Assembly: GCA_910588185.1 (NCBI GenBank)
Contig: CAJUQR010000005.1
Coordinates: 62,001 to 126,000, forward strand
DNA: 64,000 bases
DNA from: an uncultured Peptostreptococcaceae bacterium
Lineage (GTDB): Bacteria; Bacillota; Clostridia; Peptostreptococcales; Anaerovoracaceae
Direction: 5' to 3'
Part shown: in pieces, positions 9,110 through 17,765 of the stretch
Numbering within the stretch: the stretch's first letter is position 1
Layout: the number at the start of each line of letters is the position of its first letter
Translations under genes and position numbers: made by a program
Notes under the pieces: generated by a model
The model's input: only the letters and a program-made list of their open reading frames with translations
What the model was told of the DNA's origin: nothing
Database searches by the model: none

Positions 9110-10135
9110 ATGATTAATTTAAAAGACTTACAATTGAATGAGATGGAGGCTTTTCTTGAAAGTTTAGGAGAGCCAAAGTTTAGAGCCAAGCAAATTTTTG
9201 CTTGGCTCTATAGAGGTACGGAAAGCTTTGAACAGATGAGTAATGTTCCGGTTTCACTTAGGGAAAAGCTTGTTGAATCAGATGTGAACTTAGGTATTAT
9301 GAAGCCTATTAAGGTTCAATGTTCAAAACTTGACGGTACGCGCAAGTACCTGTTTGAGTTATATGACGGCAATGCTATAGAAAGCGTCTTGATGAAGTAT
9401 AAGTATGGAAATACTATTTGCATATCGTCTCAGGCAGGGTGCAGAATGGGATGTAAGTTTTGCGCTTCTACTATAGGAGGACTAAGGCGTAATTTGACGG
9501 CAGGCGAAATGTCAGAGCAGCTTTTGGCGGCCGAACGTCAGTCCGGTGAGCATATTAATCACATAGTTGTAATGGGAACAGGAGAGCCTTTTGATAATTA
9601 TGAAAACCTTTCGGCATTTATAAAAATAATAAATGATAAAGCGGGAAGGAATTTGGGTATGAGGAATATAACTGTATCAACATGTGGCCTGGCTCCCGCC
9701 ATTGAAAAGTTTGCATATGATTTTCCGCAGGTAAATTTGGCAATTTCTCTCCATGCGCCTGATGATAAGATAAGAAGCAGCATGATGCCCGTCAATAAAC
9801 GTTATAATATACATGAGCTCATTGGGGCATGCCGAAGATATACTGATATAACTTCAAGGCGGATAACCTTTGAATATACTCTTGTAAGAGGAGTCAATGA
9901 CTCTTTGCACCATGCCGAAGAACTTTGTAAGCTGCTTAAGGGGCTGCTTTGCCATGTTAACTTGATACCTCTCAATAAGGTCTTGGAGACTGGCTTTGAC
10001 ACTACTGCCCGAAAGGATGCTGAAAGATTTCTTGATTTTTTAGAAAGCAAAGGAATACCTGCCACAATCAGACGTGAGATGGGTGATGACATTGACGGCG
10101 CGTGCGGGCAGCTGCGTCTTTCAGGAAAAAAATAA
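9110..10135 (+). CDS. rlmN: 23S rRNA/tRNA adenine-C2 methyltransferase RlmN
   Basis: A radical SAM enzyme that methylates A2503 of 23S rRNA and A37 of some tRNAs. 341 residues, normal length. The CX3CX2C motif for the 4Fe-4S cluster is C111-C115-C118 (within GCRMGCKFCA). The C-terminal catalytic Cys is C332 in GDDIDGACGQ, as in E. coli RlmN. This pair separates RlmN/Cfr from other radical SAM enzymes, and the GDDIDGACGQ end favours RlmN over Cfr. The ATG is only 2 nt after the ABC gene stop, so it is read as the last gene of that operon although functionally unrelated. Confidence 0.95.
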   Translation: MINLKDLQLNEMEAFLESLGEPKFRAKQIFAWLYRGTESFEQMSNVPVSLREKLVESDVNLGIMKPIKVQCSKLDGTRKYLFELYDGNAIESVLMKYKYGNTICISSQAGCRMGCKFCASTIGGLRRNLTAGEMSEQLLAAERQSGEHINHIVVMGTGEPFDNYENLSAFIKIINDKAGRNLGMRNITVSTCGLAPAIEKFAYDFPQVNLAISLHAPDDKIRSSMMPVNKRYNIHELIGACRRYTDITSRRITFEYTLVRGVNDSLHHAEELCKLLKGLLCHVNLIPLNKVLETGFDTTARKDAERFLDFLESKGIPATIRREMGDDIDGACGQLRLSGKK

Positions 10136-10142
10136 ATTACCA

Positions 10143-10171
10143 TTGAAAAGCCTTTCCGGTTATTGTATAAT
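10143..10171 (+). promoter_or_regulatory. sigma-A-type promoter of the small P-loop gene
   Basis: TTGAAA (10143-10148) and a perfect TATAAT (10166-10171) with 17 bp spacing. The start point would be near 10178, giving a leader of about 49 nt that ends in AGGAGG before the ATG at 10227. Confidence 0.75.
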
Positions 10172-10226
10172 AACAAAAATGAAAGTTTGAGATAATCGAG
10201 CAAAGTTTATTTAGGAGGCGATAACC

Positions 10227-10649
10227 ATGGTTAAATTATTAGTTGGACACAAAGGCAGCGGTAAGACTAAACAGATGATTGACTTGGCTAATGAATGTGT
10301 GGAGAACAGCAAAGGTAGTATTATTTTTATCAACAAGAATCACAGATTGATGTATGATTTAAAATATAGAATAAGAGTTATATGTATGGAAGATTTTGAA
10401 CATGTTACAAACAGCGATGAATACATCGGTTTCTTATACGGAATAATAAGTTCAGATCACGACATTGAGACTATATACATAGACAGTATTTTAAAACATG
10501 CTGACTTCTCACTTGGTGATTTACCTGAGTTTGTGGACAGACTTAAGGATATATCCAAGAATTACGGAATGGATTTTGTCGTAAGCTTAAGTGCTGAAAA
10601 AGAAGAGATGATCGGCGTTAACTTTGAAGACTGTGAAATTCTCAACTGA
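10227..10649 (+). CDS. Small P-loop protein of unknown function
   Basis: 140 residues, with a strong promoter and the AGGAGGCGATAACC ribosome-binding region. The N-terminus has a Walker A motif GHKGSGKT (8-15). A hydrophobic strand ending in a single acidic residue (TIYIDS, about 90) could be a minimal Walker B. There is no membrane segment and no recognisable partner domain. Similar short proteins in Clostridia are often labelled ATP-binding or 'twitching motility PilT', but nothing here supports pilus work and the true Tad ATPase is elsewhere. The unit is monocistronic, with its own promoter and terminator. I do not know the function; a nucleotide-binding sensor or housekeeping factor is possible. 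Confidence 0.75.
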   Translation: MVKLLVGHKGSGKTKQMIDLANECVENSKGSIIFINKNHRLMYDLKYRIRVICMEDFEHVTNSDEYIGFLYGIISSDHDIETIYIDSILKHADFSLGDLPEFVDRLKDISKNYGMDFVVSLSAEKEEMIGVNFEDCEILN

Positions 10650-10673
10650 TAAATTTGCTTTGATAATATGTTT

Positions 10674-10702
10674 GGCGGTGGTAAAACCACCGCCTTATGT
10701 TT
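10674..10702 (+). terminator. intrinsic terminator after the P-loop gene
   Basis: A perfect 9-bp stem GGCGGTGGT (10674-10682) / ACCACCGCC (10686-10694) with an AAA loop, followed by TTATGTTTTT. Confidence 0.9.
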
Positions 10703-11224
10703 TTGCAGGCAAAGTTGTTCATCAATTTTGACAAAAATCAGAGTTTAAAATGATTTTTACAAAACAAAGCATAATATCTACTGGACGAAAGCAAATATTT
10801 TGCTCAAACCCCGATGAAGTCGCAATTTTAAAGTAATTTGCAGGGGTAGACCCCGAAAAATATGACTAAATCAGATGTTTTACAGGGGTAGATTTTCGGG
10901 GATTTTTAAAAATATGTATCATATGAAACGTATTGCAAGGTAGGTAGAGACTTTTTTCGAATTTCTTGCCCTGCAAATCAATCAAAAAAGCAAAGATTTT
11001 CGGGGTCAAACCCTGGGTAATGACAGAAAAAAGATAAATTTTCGGGGTTTAGACTGATACTTCGTGAAATAAAAAGTGTTATAAATATTATACAAGCATT
11101 GATAGACAATTTTTACTCATTTTTCGATCCTACTTTTTGTAGAATGCCTCATTCAGGTATAAAAAACATTAATTGCCACAAAATTAAAATAGTTAAACTT
11201 TGTTGACGTTAAAAAAGGAGAAAG
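10703..11224. repeat. non-coding spacer with degenerate GGGG/CCCC repeats
   Basis: No gene is visible. A motif based on TTTTCGGGGTCTACCCCTG or its complement recurs: CAGGGGTAGACCCCGAAAAA (10841-10860), CAGGGGTA then GATTTTCGGGG (10883-10901), GATTTTCGGGGTCAAACCC (10995-11013), AATTTTCGGGGTTTAGACTG (11037-11056), and a weaker CCCCG at 10809-10813. Copies come in two pairs spaced 41-42 bp. Several copies can fold alone (GGGG-TAGA-CCCC) and neighbouring copies can pair with each other. The G-rich runs stand out from the AT-rich surroundings. Nothing ties the repeats to either flanking gene. Confidence 0.55.
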
Positions 11225-11836
11225 ATGATTTCGATAAAAGATGTAGAAGAAAAATTAATATGTAGAGAGCAGGGACATATAGGTGATCATAAATTTTTTA
11301 GCGTAGTCATTCTTCTTTGCTGCTGTCATGACGGACTAAAGTTGGTTTTTGAAGTTCGCTCTAACAGTTTAAAATCTCAGCCCGGGGATATATGTTTTCC
11401 GGGAGGACAGATTGAGCAAGGGGAGAGTCCTTATCAGTGTGCGCTCAGAGAACTTAGAGAAGAAACAGGAATTGATAAAGAAAAAGTGGAGATTATCGGT
11501 CAATTTGATACACTTTATGGTTTTGCAGACTATACTGTATATACTTTTGTGGTCAAAATAGAAGAGGAAACATTAGGTCAGATTAAGATAAACAAGGACG
11601 AGGTGGATGAAATTTTTGCTGTTCCTATAGAGTTCTTTAAAAATAATCCTCCAATGGTATATGAAGCTGAAGTAGTATCAAAAGTTGAAGATTTTCCATA
11701 TAAAGAGACGGGAATTTCTCCCAAATACAATTGGCGTAAAGGCAAAAATGTTTTGCCTGTTTATCATTATGAAAACCGCATAATTTGGGGGATGACAGCC
11801 AGAATCACAAGCTGGTTTGTAGATAATATTTTGTAG
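11225..11836 (+). CDS. NUDIX hydrolase, CoA pyrophosphatase-like
   Basis: 203 residues, start after AAAAAAGGAGAAAG. The NUDIX box is intact: G followed by QGESP and ending RELREETGI, about residues 61-83. Just before it is RSNSLKSQPGDICFPGG, which fits the extra motif of NudL/YeaB-type enzymes that cleave coenzyme A or acyl-CoA to 4'-phosphopantetheine and 3',5'-ADP. The C-terminal half is conserved in the same family. No neighbour gives a pathway; the gene looks monocistronic with its own terminator. General NUDIX function is sure; CoA as substrate is inferred from the motif. Confidence 0.85.
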   Translation: MISIKDVEEKLICREQGHIGDHKFFSVVILLCCCHDGLKLVFEVRSNSLKSQPGDICFPGGQIEQGESPYQCALRELREETGIDKEKVEIIGQFDTLYGFADYTVYTFVVKIEEETLGQIKINKDEVDEIFAVPIEFFKNNPPMVYEAEVVSKVEDFPYKETGISPKYNWRKGKNVLPVYHYENRIIWGMTARITSWFVDNIL

Positions 11837-11860
11837 TGGCAGTGTTAACTGCCATTTTTT
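11837..11860 (+). terminator. intrinsic terminator after the NUDIX gene
   Basis: TGGCAGT (11837-11843) / ACTGCCA (11848-11854) with a GTTA loop, then six T. Confidence 0.9.
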
Positions 11861-11951
11861 GTTGGGTTCACAAGACTCCTTTACATAAGTATAGTTTTTG
11901 TGTAAGTAGAAATTTCTATTTAAGTGTAGGAAAAATGAAAGGAGTAATGAT

Positions 11952-12566
11952 ATGAAAAAGAAGTTTACAGTTATGATTATAGCGTTTGCTATGATTATAG
12001 GAACTACAGGAGTATCTTTTGCAGGGACAAAGGGTGCGATCAATCTAAAATTACACTTTGCAGATTTATATAAAATTTTTAATTTTATAACTGGTGGAAA
12101 TCAAGGCGCCAATCCGGATGAAGATACAGACAAAGATCAAGATAAAGACGACAATAACAGTAATGATAATATTATTTCCGGCAATTCACAGCAAGCGGTT
12201 CAAGTATTGAATTTAGTAAATAAAGAAAGAAGTAAAGTTGGGCTTACAGACCTTACTTTAAATAACAAATTAAATAATGTTGCACAGCTTAAAGCTGAAG
12301 ATATGGCGAAGAACGGGTATTTTTCCCATAACTCGCCGACTTACGGTTCAGCTTTTGATATGATGAAAAAGTATGGAATTTCTTATATTTCTGCCGGAGA
12401 GAACATTGCAAAGGGACAGAAAAGTGCAGAGTCTGTAATGAAAGCATGGATGGCTTCATCCGGTCACAAGGCTAATATTCTCAAAAAAGAATATAAAGAG
12501 CTTGGAGTTGGATATGCAGTAGATAAAAAAGGAAATACTTATTGGGTTCAGATGTTTATAAGCTAG
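11952..12566 (+). CDS. Secreted CAP (SCP/PR-1, YkwD-like) domain protein
   Basis: 204 residues. The N-terminus is a signal peptide (KKK, hydrophobic core, cleavage probably at SFA-GT, residues 24-25). It is followed by a short linker and a very acidic low-complexity stretch (DEDTDKDQDKDD, about 56-67). The C-terminal CAP domain covers about 80-204, with the motifs FSHNSP, SAGENIA and SSGHKANIL typical of bacterial YkwD-like proteins. These are exported and often surface-associated; a role at the cell wall or spore is common in Clostridia but the activity is unknown. Start chosen at the ATG after GAAAGGAGTAATGAT. The protein ends right after the conserved YWVQMF, so it is complete. Confidence 0.9.
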   Translation: MKKKFTVMIIAFAMIIGTTGVSFAGTKGAINLKLHFADLYKIFNFITGGNQGANPDEDTDKDQDKDDNNSNDNIISGNSQQAVQVLNLVNKERSKVGLTDLTLNNKLNNVAQLKAEDMAKNGYFSHNSPTYGSAFDMMKKYGISYISAGENIAKGQKSAESVMKAWMASSGHKANILKKEYKELGVGYAVDKKGNTYWVQMFIS

Positions 12567-12703
12567 ACATATAAAATTACAAGATACTTTAACAAATTTT
12601 TGACAAAAACTTCATGAGAATACAAAAAATACTTTTCCTTTCCTGGCATTTATTATATAATTAAATAAGCAAATTATTGTTAGATAATTCTAGGAGGGAA
12701 AAA

Positions 12704-13834
12704 ATGAAGAAGTTTCTTTCATTAATGCTTATCGTGGTAATGGTATTCGCCTTAGCTGCTTGTGGCGGCGACAAAGATAAGAAGGACGAGCCTACCGGCG
12801 GTAATGCTATCGATTATGATGCAATTGCAGATACTATGGAGTCAGATGACGGAACTTACGAACTTGCTTTCGTAACAGACGTTGGCCAATTAAAGGACGG
12901 CTCATTCAACCAGTTCACTTGGAACGGTGTTAAGGCTTATGCTTCACAGAATGAACTTTCATACAAGTATTATCAGCCTGCTAATGGTAACCAAGCTACA
13001 GATACTGACAGATTCGACGCTATGAAGTCAGCAGCTGATGCAGGCGCAAAGATTATCGTTGCTGCAGGCTTCTTGCAGGAAAAAGCTATAAGACAAGCTG
13101 CAGAGGCATATCCTGATGTTCACTTCATCTTTATAGATGGAGGAATTACAGATGTTGATAATATCGCATCAGTAAGCTACAAAGAAGAACAGGCCGGATA
13201 TTTGGCAGGTTATGCAGCTGCTATGGAAGGCTACACAAAGATCGGATTCTCCGGCGGTGGCGGCGGAAGTAATCCTGCTTGCGAAAGATACGGATATGGA
13301 TTCGTTCAGGGCGTTGAAGCAGGTGCTGCTGAAAAAGGCACAAAAGTAGAGATGAGATACAGCTGGGAATACGGTGCAAATTTCTCCGCATCCCAGGATT
13401 TACAGGCTATGCTCAGCGGTTGGTATGAAGCAGGTACAGAAGTTGTATTCATGTGCGGCGGAAGCATGTTCCAGTCAGGAACTGCAGCAGCAGGTGCTAA
13501 CGACGGAGCTATCATAGGTGTTGACGTTGACCAGTCAGGTCAGTCCGATACAGTTGTAACTTCAGCTATGAAGGACCTTGCAGGTTCAACTATGGACGTT
13601 ATCAAGGGACACTATGATGATAAGTGGGCAGATTTTGGCGGCAAGGTTACTACTTTCGGAGCTGCTGAAGACAGAGTTGGAATTCCTACAGATACTTGGA
13701 AGTTAAAGAACTGGACAGTTGAAGATTATAATGCATTGTTCGAAAAAGTTAAGAGCGGTGAAATTGAAATTTCAGCAGACTTAGTTTCAGATCCAAGCAC
13801 TGTTGAGTGGAAGAATGTAACATTCGTAAAGTAA
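12704..13834 (+). CDS. BMP-family nucleoside-binding lipoprotein of an ABC importer
   Basis: 376 residues from the ATG preceded by TAGGAGGG; an earlier in-frame start has no ribosome-binding site. A lipoprotein signal peptide ends in LAAC (lipidated Cys near residue 20), so the protein is tethered outside the membrane. The rest is a BMP/PnrA-type periplasmic-binding fold (LAFVTDVGQLKDGSFNQ, then GVDVDQSG). In Firmicutes such proteins (YufN/NupN, RnsB) bind purine nucleosides. The next three genes are the matching two-domain ATPase and two permeases, which supports nucleoside uptake. A terminator directly after the gene probably sets a higher level of the binding protein than of the membrane parts. 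Confidence 0.9.
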   Translation: MKKFLSLMLIVVMVFALAACGGDKDKKDEPTGGNAIDYDAIADTMESDDGTYELAFVTDVGQLKDGSFNQFTWNGVKAYASQNELSYKYYQPANGNQATDTDRFDAMKSAADAGAKIIVAAGFLQEKAIRQAAEAYPDVHFIFIDGGITDVDNIASVSYKEEQAGYLAGYAAAMEGYTKIGFSGGGGGSNPACERYGYGFVQGVEAGAAEKGTKVEMRYSWEYGANFSASQDLQAMLSGWYEAGTEVVFMCGGSMFQSGTAAAGANDGAIIGVDVDQSGQSDTVVTSAMKDLAGSTMDVIKGHYDDKWADFGGKVTTFGAAEDRVGIPTDTWKLKNWTVEDYNALFEKVKSGEIEISADLVSDPSTVEWKNVTFVK

Positions 13835-13875
13835 GATTAGCTGACTAGCGAATTAAAAATTTATTAAGTTTGCAT

Positions 13876-13906
13876 AAAAAGGGGGAATTTTATGTTCCCC
13901 CTTTTT
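13876..13906 (+). terminator. terminator/attenuator between binding protein and ABC genes
   Basis: GGGGGAA (13881-13887) / TTCCCCC (13895-13901), extended by A-run and T-run arms on both sides. Because the ABC genes continue 35 nt later without an obvious promoter, it probably allows partial read-through. Confidence 0.85.
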
Positions 13907-13940
13907 GTAGATTAACAATGTATTTGCAAAGGAAAAGGCA

Positions 13941-15485
13941 ATGGCAGAATACGTAATTGAGATGAACCACATAAGGAAGGAATTCCCCGGTATTGTGGCA
14001 AACGACGACATAACACTTAAGTTAAAAAAAGGAGAGATTCATGCGCTTTTGGGAGAAAACGGCGCAGGAAAATCTACTTTGATGAGTGTTTTATTTGGAC
14101 TTTATCAGCCTGAGAAAGGCACAATTTTGAAAAACGGCGAGGAAGTGAAGATTAATAATCCCAATGATGCAACAGCCCTTGGCATAGGCATGGTGCATCA
14201 GCATTTTAAATTGATTGATGTTTTCACTGTACTTGATAATATTATACTAGGCGCAGAAACGACTAAACTGGGATTTCTGCAAAAGAAAGAAGCAAGAAAA
14301 AGAGTTCTTGAATTGTCAGAAAAATACGGACTAAAAATTGATGTAGACGCTAAGGTAGAGGATATCACCGTTGGCATGCAGCAGCGTGTCGAGATTTTGA
14401 AGATGCTTTACAGAGAAAATGAAATCTTGATATTCGATGAGCCGACAGCTGTTTTGACACCTCAAGAAATAGAAGAACTTATGGAAATTATGAGAGGGTT
14501 TGCAAAGGAAGGCAAATCTATCTTGTTTATCACGCATAAATTAAACGAAATCATGGCTGTTTCCGATAGAGTTACAGTATTACATAAAGGAAAATATATT
14601 GGTACAGTAAATACTAAAGATGTGACCAAGCAGGAGCTTTCAACTATGATGGTAGGAAGACCTGTTCAACTTGAAATCAATAAGGCAGAGGCCAAACCTA
14701 AAGATGTGGTTTTGTCCGTTCACGGTCTTACGGTGCCATCTAAGGTTCATAAAAATGACGCTGTAAAGAACGTGTCATTTGATGTACGAAAGGGTGAGAT
14801 AGTTTGCATAGCAGGTATAGACGGCAATGGTCAGACTGAACTTATTCATGGACTTACAGGTCTTGAGAAGACTACAGGAGGAACTATTACACTATGTGGT
14901 CAGGATATTTCCAATGCGAGCATACGGCTGCGCAGTCAGACAGGTATGAGCCATATTCCTGAGGACAGACATAAACATGGTCTTGTTTTAGATTACACAC
15001 TTGAACAAAATCTTGTTTTGCAAAGATTTAGGGAGAAGAGATTTCAGAATCATGGATTTATAAAATTTGATGAAGTAAGAAAATATGCAGATGAGCTTAT
15101 TAAACAGTATGATGTCAGATCAGGGCAAGGGCCTGTAACAGTTGCAAGGAGCATGTCGGGAGGCAATCAGCAAAAGGCCATAATTGCAAGAGAACTTGAC
15201 AGAGATGCTGATTTGATAGTAGCTGTTCAACCTACCAGAGGGCTTGATGTCGGAGCTATAGAGTATATTCATGGTCAGCTTATTGCAGAGAGAGACAGAG
15301 ATAAAGCTATTTTGCTGGTTTCTCTTGAGATGGAAGAAGTTATGGGTCTTTCAGACAGGATTCTTGTAATGTATGAAGGTGAAATTGTAGGAAAGCTGGA
15401 CCCTAATAAGACAGATGCTCAGGAGCTTGGACTGTACATGTCAGGCGCTAAGCGCAATCAGAATGGAGGTGAAGTGAATGTATAA
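13941..15485 (+). CDS. Nucleoside ABC importer, double ATPase subunit
   Basis: 514 residues with two tandem ATPase domains. The first has Walker A GENGAGKST (about 38-46) and Walker B LIFDEPTAVL; the second has the altered P-loop GIDGNGQTEL, signature SGGNQQK and Walker B with Q in place of the usual D (VAVQPTRGLDVG). Such an asymmetric pair is normal for RbsA/YufO-type ATPases, where one site is degenerate. It energises the permeases encoded by the next two genes. Start chosen at the ATG after AAAGGAAAAGGCA. Its last codons overlap the following gene by 8 nt. Confidence 0.92.
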   Translation: MAEYVIEMNHIRKEFPGIVANDDITLKLKKGEIHALLGENGAGKSTLMSVLFGLYQPEKGTILKNGEEVKINNPNDATALGIGMVHQHFKLIDVFTVLDNIILGAETTKLGFLQKKEARKRVLELSEKYGLKIDVDAKVEDITVGMQQRVEILKMLYRENEILIFDEPTAVLTPQEIEELMEIMRGFAKEGKSILFITHKLNEIMAVSDRVTVLHKGKYIGTVNTKDVTKQELSTMMVGRPVQLEINKAEAKPKDVVLSVHGLTVPSKVHKNDAVKNVSFDVRKGEIVCIAGIDGNGQTELIHGLTGLEKTTGGTITLCGQDISNASIRLRSQTGMSHIPEDRHKHGLVLDYTLEQNLVLQRFREKRFQNHGFIKFDEVRKYADELIKQYDVRSGQGPVTVARSMSGGNQQKAIIARELDRDADLIVAVQPTRGLDVGAIEYIHGQLIAERDRDKAILLVSLEMEEVMGLSDRILVMYEGEIVGKLDPNKTDAQELGLYMSGAKRNQNGGEVNV

Positions 15486-16689
15486 GATTGATCCTAATAC
15501 GGGAAAGCAAAAATTTTATACTACAGACGCAGCAAAGAGCGTTCTTTCTGCTGTAATCTCCATATTGATAGGTATGGTAGTGGGAACTCTTATAATCGTC
15601 ATCGTCGGTCTTACTAGAGATGGAATAACCACAAAGGGAATGTTTGACGGAATCAAACTTGTTTTCTTTGGATTATTCAGTACGGGACGAGACGCGGGAG
15701 ACCTTACGTTTGGATTTAACCCTGTAAACATGGGTAACATGCTTTTCAGAGGAACTCCTCTGATTATGACAGGACTTTCTGTAGCTGTGGCTTTCAGAAC
15801 CGGATTATTTAATATAGGAGCACCGGGCCAATATTTGATGGGAACTACTGCAACTCTTTATATTGCCCTTATGCTTCCTACGGAAACAATTCCGGCATGG
15901 ATAGTATGGATATTGGCATTCCTTGGAGGAATGATTGCAGGTGCTCTTTGGGGATGTATCCCTGGAATATTAAAAGCTTTCCTTAACATTAACGAAGTAA
16001 TAACCTGTATAATGACCAACTGGATAGCCGCAAACCTTGTAACTTGGTTCTTTGACGTAAGAGATTCGCTGAAGAACAGCCAAGAGGGAGGAAAGGTAGG
16101 ATATATTTTGCCTACTTCGTCTAACGGTGTTGAAACATTTAAGCTTGGACTGGACAAGCTGTTTCCAGGCTCGCAGGTTAACGGCGGTATAATTATAGCC
16201 ATTCTTATAGCAGTGCTTATATATATAATAATGACTAAGACTACTTTCGGATATCAGTTAAAAGCGTGCGGAAGCAACAGAAATGCGGCAAAATATGCAG
16301 GTATCAATGATAAGATGAACATAATATATTCCATGGCCATAGCAGGGGCGCTTTCGGCAGCAGGAGCATCACTTTATTATCTGTCGGGACATACAGAATT
16401 TTTCTGGTCCACATATCAGATGCTCCCGTCGGAGGGATTTAACGGAATTCCTGTAGCACTTTTGGCATCAAATCATCCGATAGGAGCTGTATTTACAGGA
16501 TGTTTCATGTCAATGCTCAATATCGCAGGTATGCAGCTTAAAACATTGACTGCTTACAACGAGTATATTACAGATATAATTATTGCATCTATCGTTTATC
16601 TGAGTGCGTTTGCAATGATAATAAAGATGTTTATAAATAACAGACAGAAGAAAAAAGAAACTCTTAAGCAGGAAGGAGGAAACAAGTAA
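15478..16689 (+). CDS. Nucleoside ABC importer permease 1 (YufP-like)
   Basis: 403 residues, membrane protein of the BPD_transp_2 family with about ten predicted helices. A conserved GLFNIGAPGQ (about 108-117) follows the third helix, as in YufP/NupP-type permeases, and the C-terminal part carries the LPSEGFNGIPVALLA signature. The ATG lies inside the end of the ATPase gene, preceded by GGAGGTGAA, showing tight coupling. The long basic C-terminus (NRQKKKETLK) faces the cytoplasm. It pairs with the next gene to form the pore. Confidence 0.92.
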   Translation: MYKIDPNTGKQKFYTTDAAKSVLSAVISILIGMVVGTLIIVIVGLTRDGITTKGMFDGIKLVFFGLFSTGRDAGDLTFGFNPVNMGNMLFRGTPLIMTGLSVAVAFRTGLFNIGAPGQYLMGTTATLYIALMLPTETIPAWIVWILAFLGGMIAGALWGCIPGILKAFLNINEVITCIMTNWIAANLVTWFFDVRDSLKNSQEGGKVGYILPTSSNGVETFKLGLDKLFPGSQVNGGIIIAILIAVLIYIIMTKTTFGYQLKACGSNRNAAKYAGINDKMNIIYSMAIAGALSAAGASLYYLSGHTEFFWSTYQMLPSEGFNGIPVALLASNHPIGAVFTGCFMSMLNIAGMQLKTLTAYNEYITDIIIASIVYLSAFAMIIKMFINNRQKKKETLKQEGGNK

Positions 16690-17699
16690 TGGTATTTTTA
16701 ATTCAACAGACCATGTTATATGCTGTTCCTCTGATGATAGTTGCACTGGCCGGTATATTTGCAGAACGAAGCGGTGTCATAAATCTGGCACTTGAAGGTA
16801 TAATGATACTGGGAGCTTTTACAGGGGTGCTGTTTGTAAGAATAATGCAGGAAAATCAGGTATTTGTTCAGGAACAGGGGCAGATTTTGATGGTACTTGC
16901 AATGATAGTTGCCGCCGTATTCGGAGCTTTGTTTTCTCTTCTTTTATCATTTTCTGCCATAAATTTAAAGGCAGACCAGACCATAGGAGGCACTGCTCTT
17001 AACATGCTCTCACCTGCAATCGTGTTGTTTTTAATCAACCTTATTGCACAGCAGAACGTTTTGGGAATGGCTAAAGGTGATGCGGCAGGATGGTTTATGA
17101 TAAAACCAAGTACTTTTGGACTTGAGAAGAATCATGATTTTGGATTTTTAGGCAATCTGCTTATAAATAAAGTTTATTTGACTACTTATATCTGCATCGC
17201 TATATTCGTAATTTTGTCGATTATATTGTATAAGACCAAATTCGGTCTCAGACTTCGTTCCTGCGGTGAAAATCCTCAGGCATCTGATTCTCTTGGTATC
17301 AACGTATATAAGATGAGATATGCGGGAGTTACGATCTCAGGAGCGCTGGCAGGCATAGGCGGATTTACTTATGCTCTTACTACAGCAAACTGTGCGTCTA
17401 CAGGAGAAGTTGCAGGATATGGATTCTTGGCTTTGGCAGTTATGATATTTGGTAACTGGAAGCCGATTACCGTAGCTTTTGGAGGAATCCTGTTCGGCCT
17501 TTTCAAATGTATAGCAGCCACCTATTCAAGTCTTGACATCAATGGAGACGGAGTTTATATGCTGGCAGAGCTTGGAATAAGCCCGTATGTATATAGATTG
17601 CTTCCTTATTTGATAACTCTTATAGTTTTGGCATTTACATCTAAAAGTTCAAGAGTGCCTAAGGCTGAGGGTATACCTTATGACAAGAGTAAGCGATAA
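16689..17699 (+). CDS. Nucleoside ABC importer permease 2 (YufQ-like)
   Basis: 336 residues, a second BPD_transp_2 permease of about nine or ten helices. SGVINLALEGIMILGAF (about residues 31-47) is the family hallmark and aligns with the first permease. The ATG overlaps the previous stop by one base, with GGAGGAAACAAGTA as ribosome-binding region. Order binding protein, ATPase, permease, permease is identical to nupNOPQ in Bacillus. Closed by a terminator at 17714. Confidence 0.92.
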   Translation: MVFLIQQTMLYAVPLMIVALAGIFAERSGVINLALEGIMILGAFTGVLFVRIMQENQVFVQEQGQILMVLAMIVAAVFGALFSLLLSFSAINLKADQTIGGTALNMLSPAIVLFLINLIAQQNVLGMAKGDAAGWFMIKPSTFGLEKNHDFGFLGNLLINKVYLTTYICIAIFVILSIILYKTKFGLRLRSCGENPQASDSLGINVYKMRYAGVTISGALAGIGGFTYALTTANCASTGEVAGYGFLALAVMIFGNWKPITVAFGGILFGLFKCIAATYSSLDINGDGVYMLAELGISPYVYRLLPYLITLIVLAFTSKSSRVPKAEGIPYDKSKR

Positions 17700-17713
17700 A
17701 ATAAAGAAGATTC

Positions 17714-17745
17714 AGGGGGTATGGGGTTTCCCATGCCCTCTTTTG
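17714..17745 (+). terminator. terminator of the nucleoside importer operon
   Basis: AGGGGGTATGGG pairs with CCCATGCCCTC around a short TTTC-like loop, followed by TTTT. Confidence 0.8.
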
Positions 17746-17765
17746 TATGATAAGGATATGAGATT

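Noticed and set aside
11070..11100. Third YtrA-like operator (AGTGTTATAAATATTATACAA)
   Set aside because: The half-sites and the spacing do not fit AGTGTA-N13-TACACT.
10703..11224. CRISPR array
   Set aside because: Repeats are degenerate, partly in inverted orientation, and spacers have no uniform size; no cas genes nearby.
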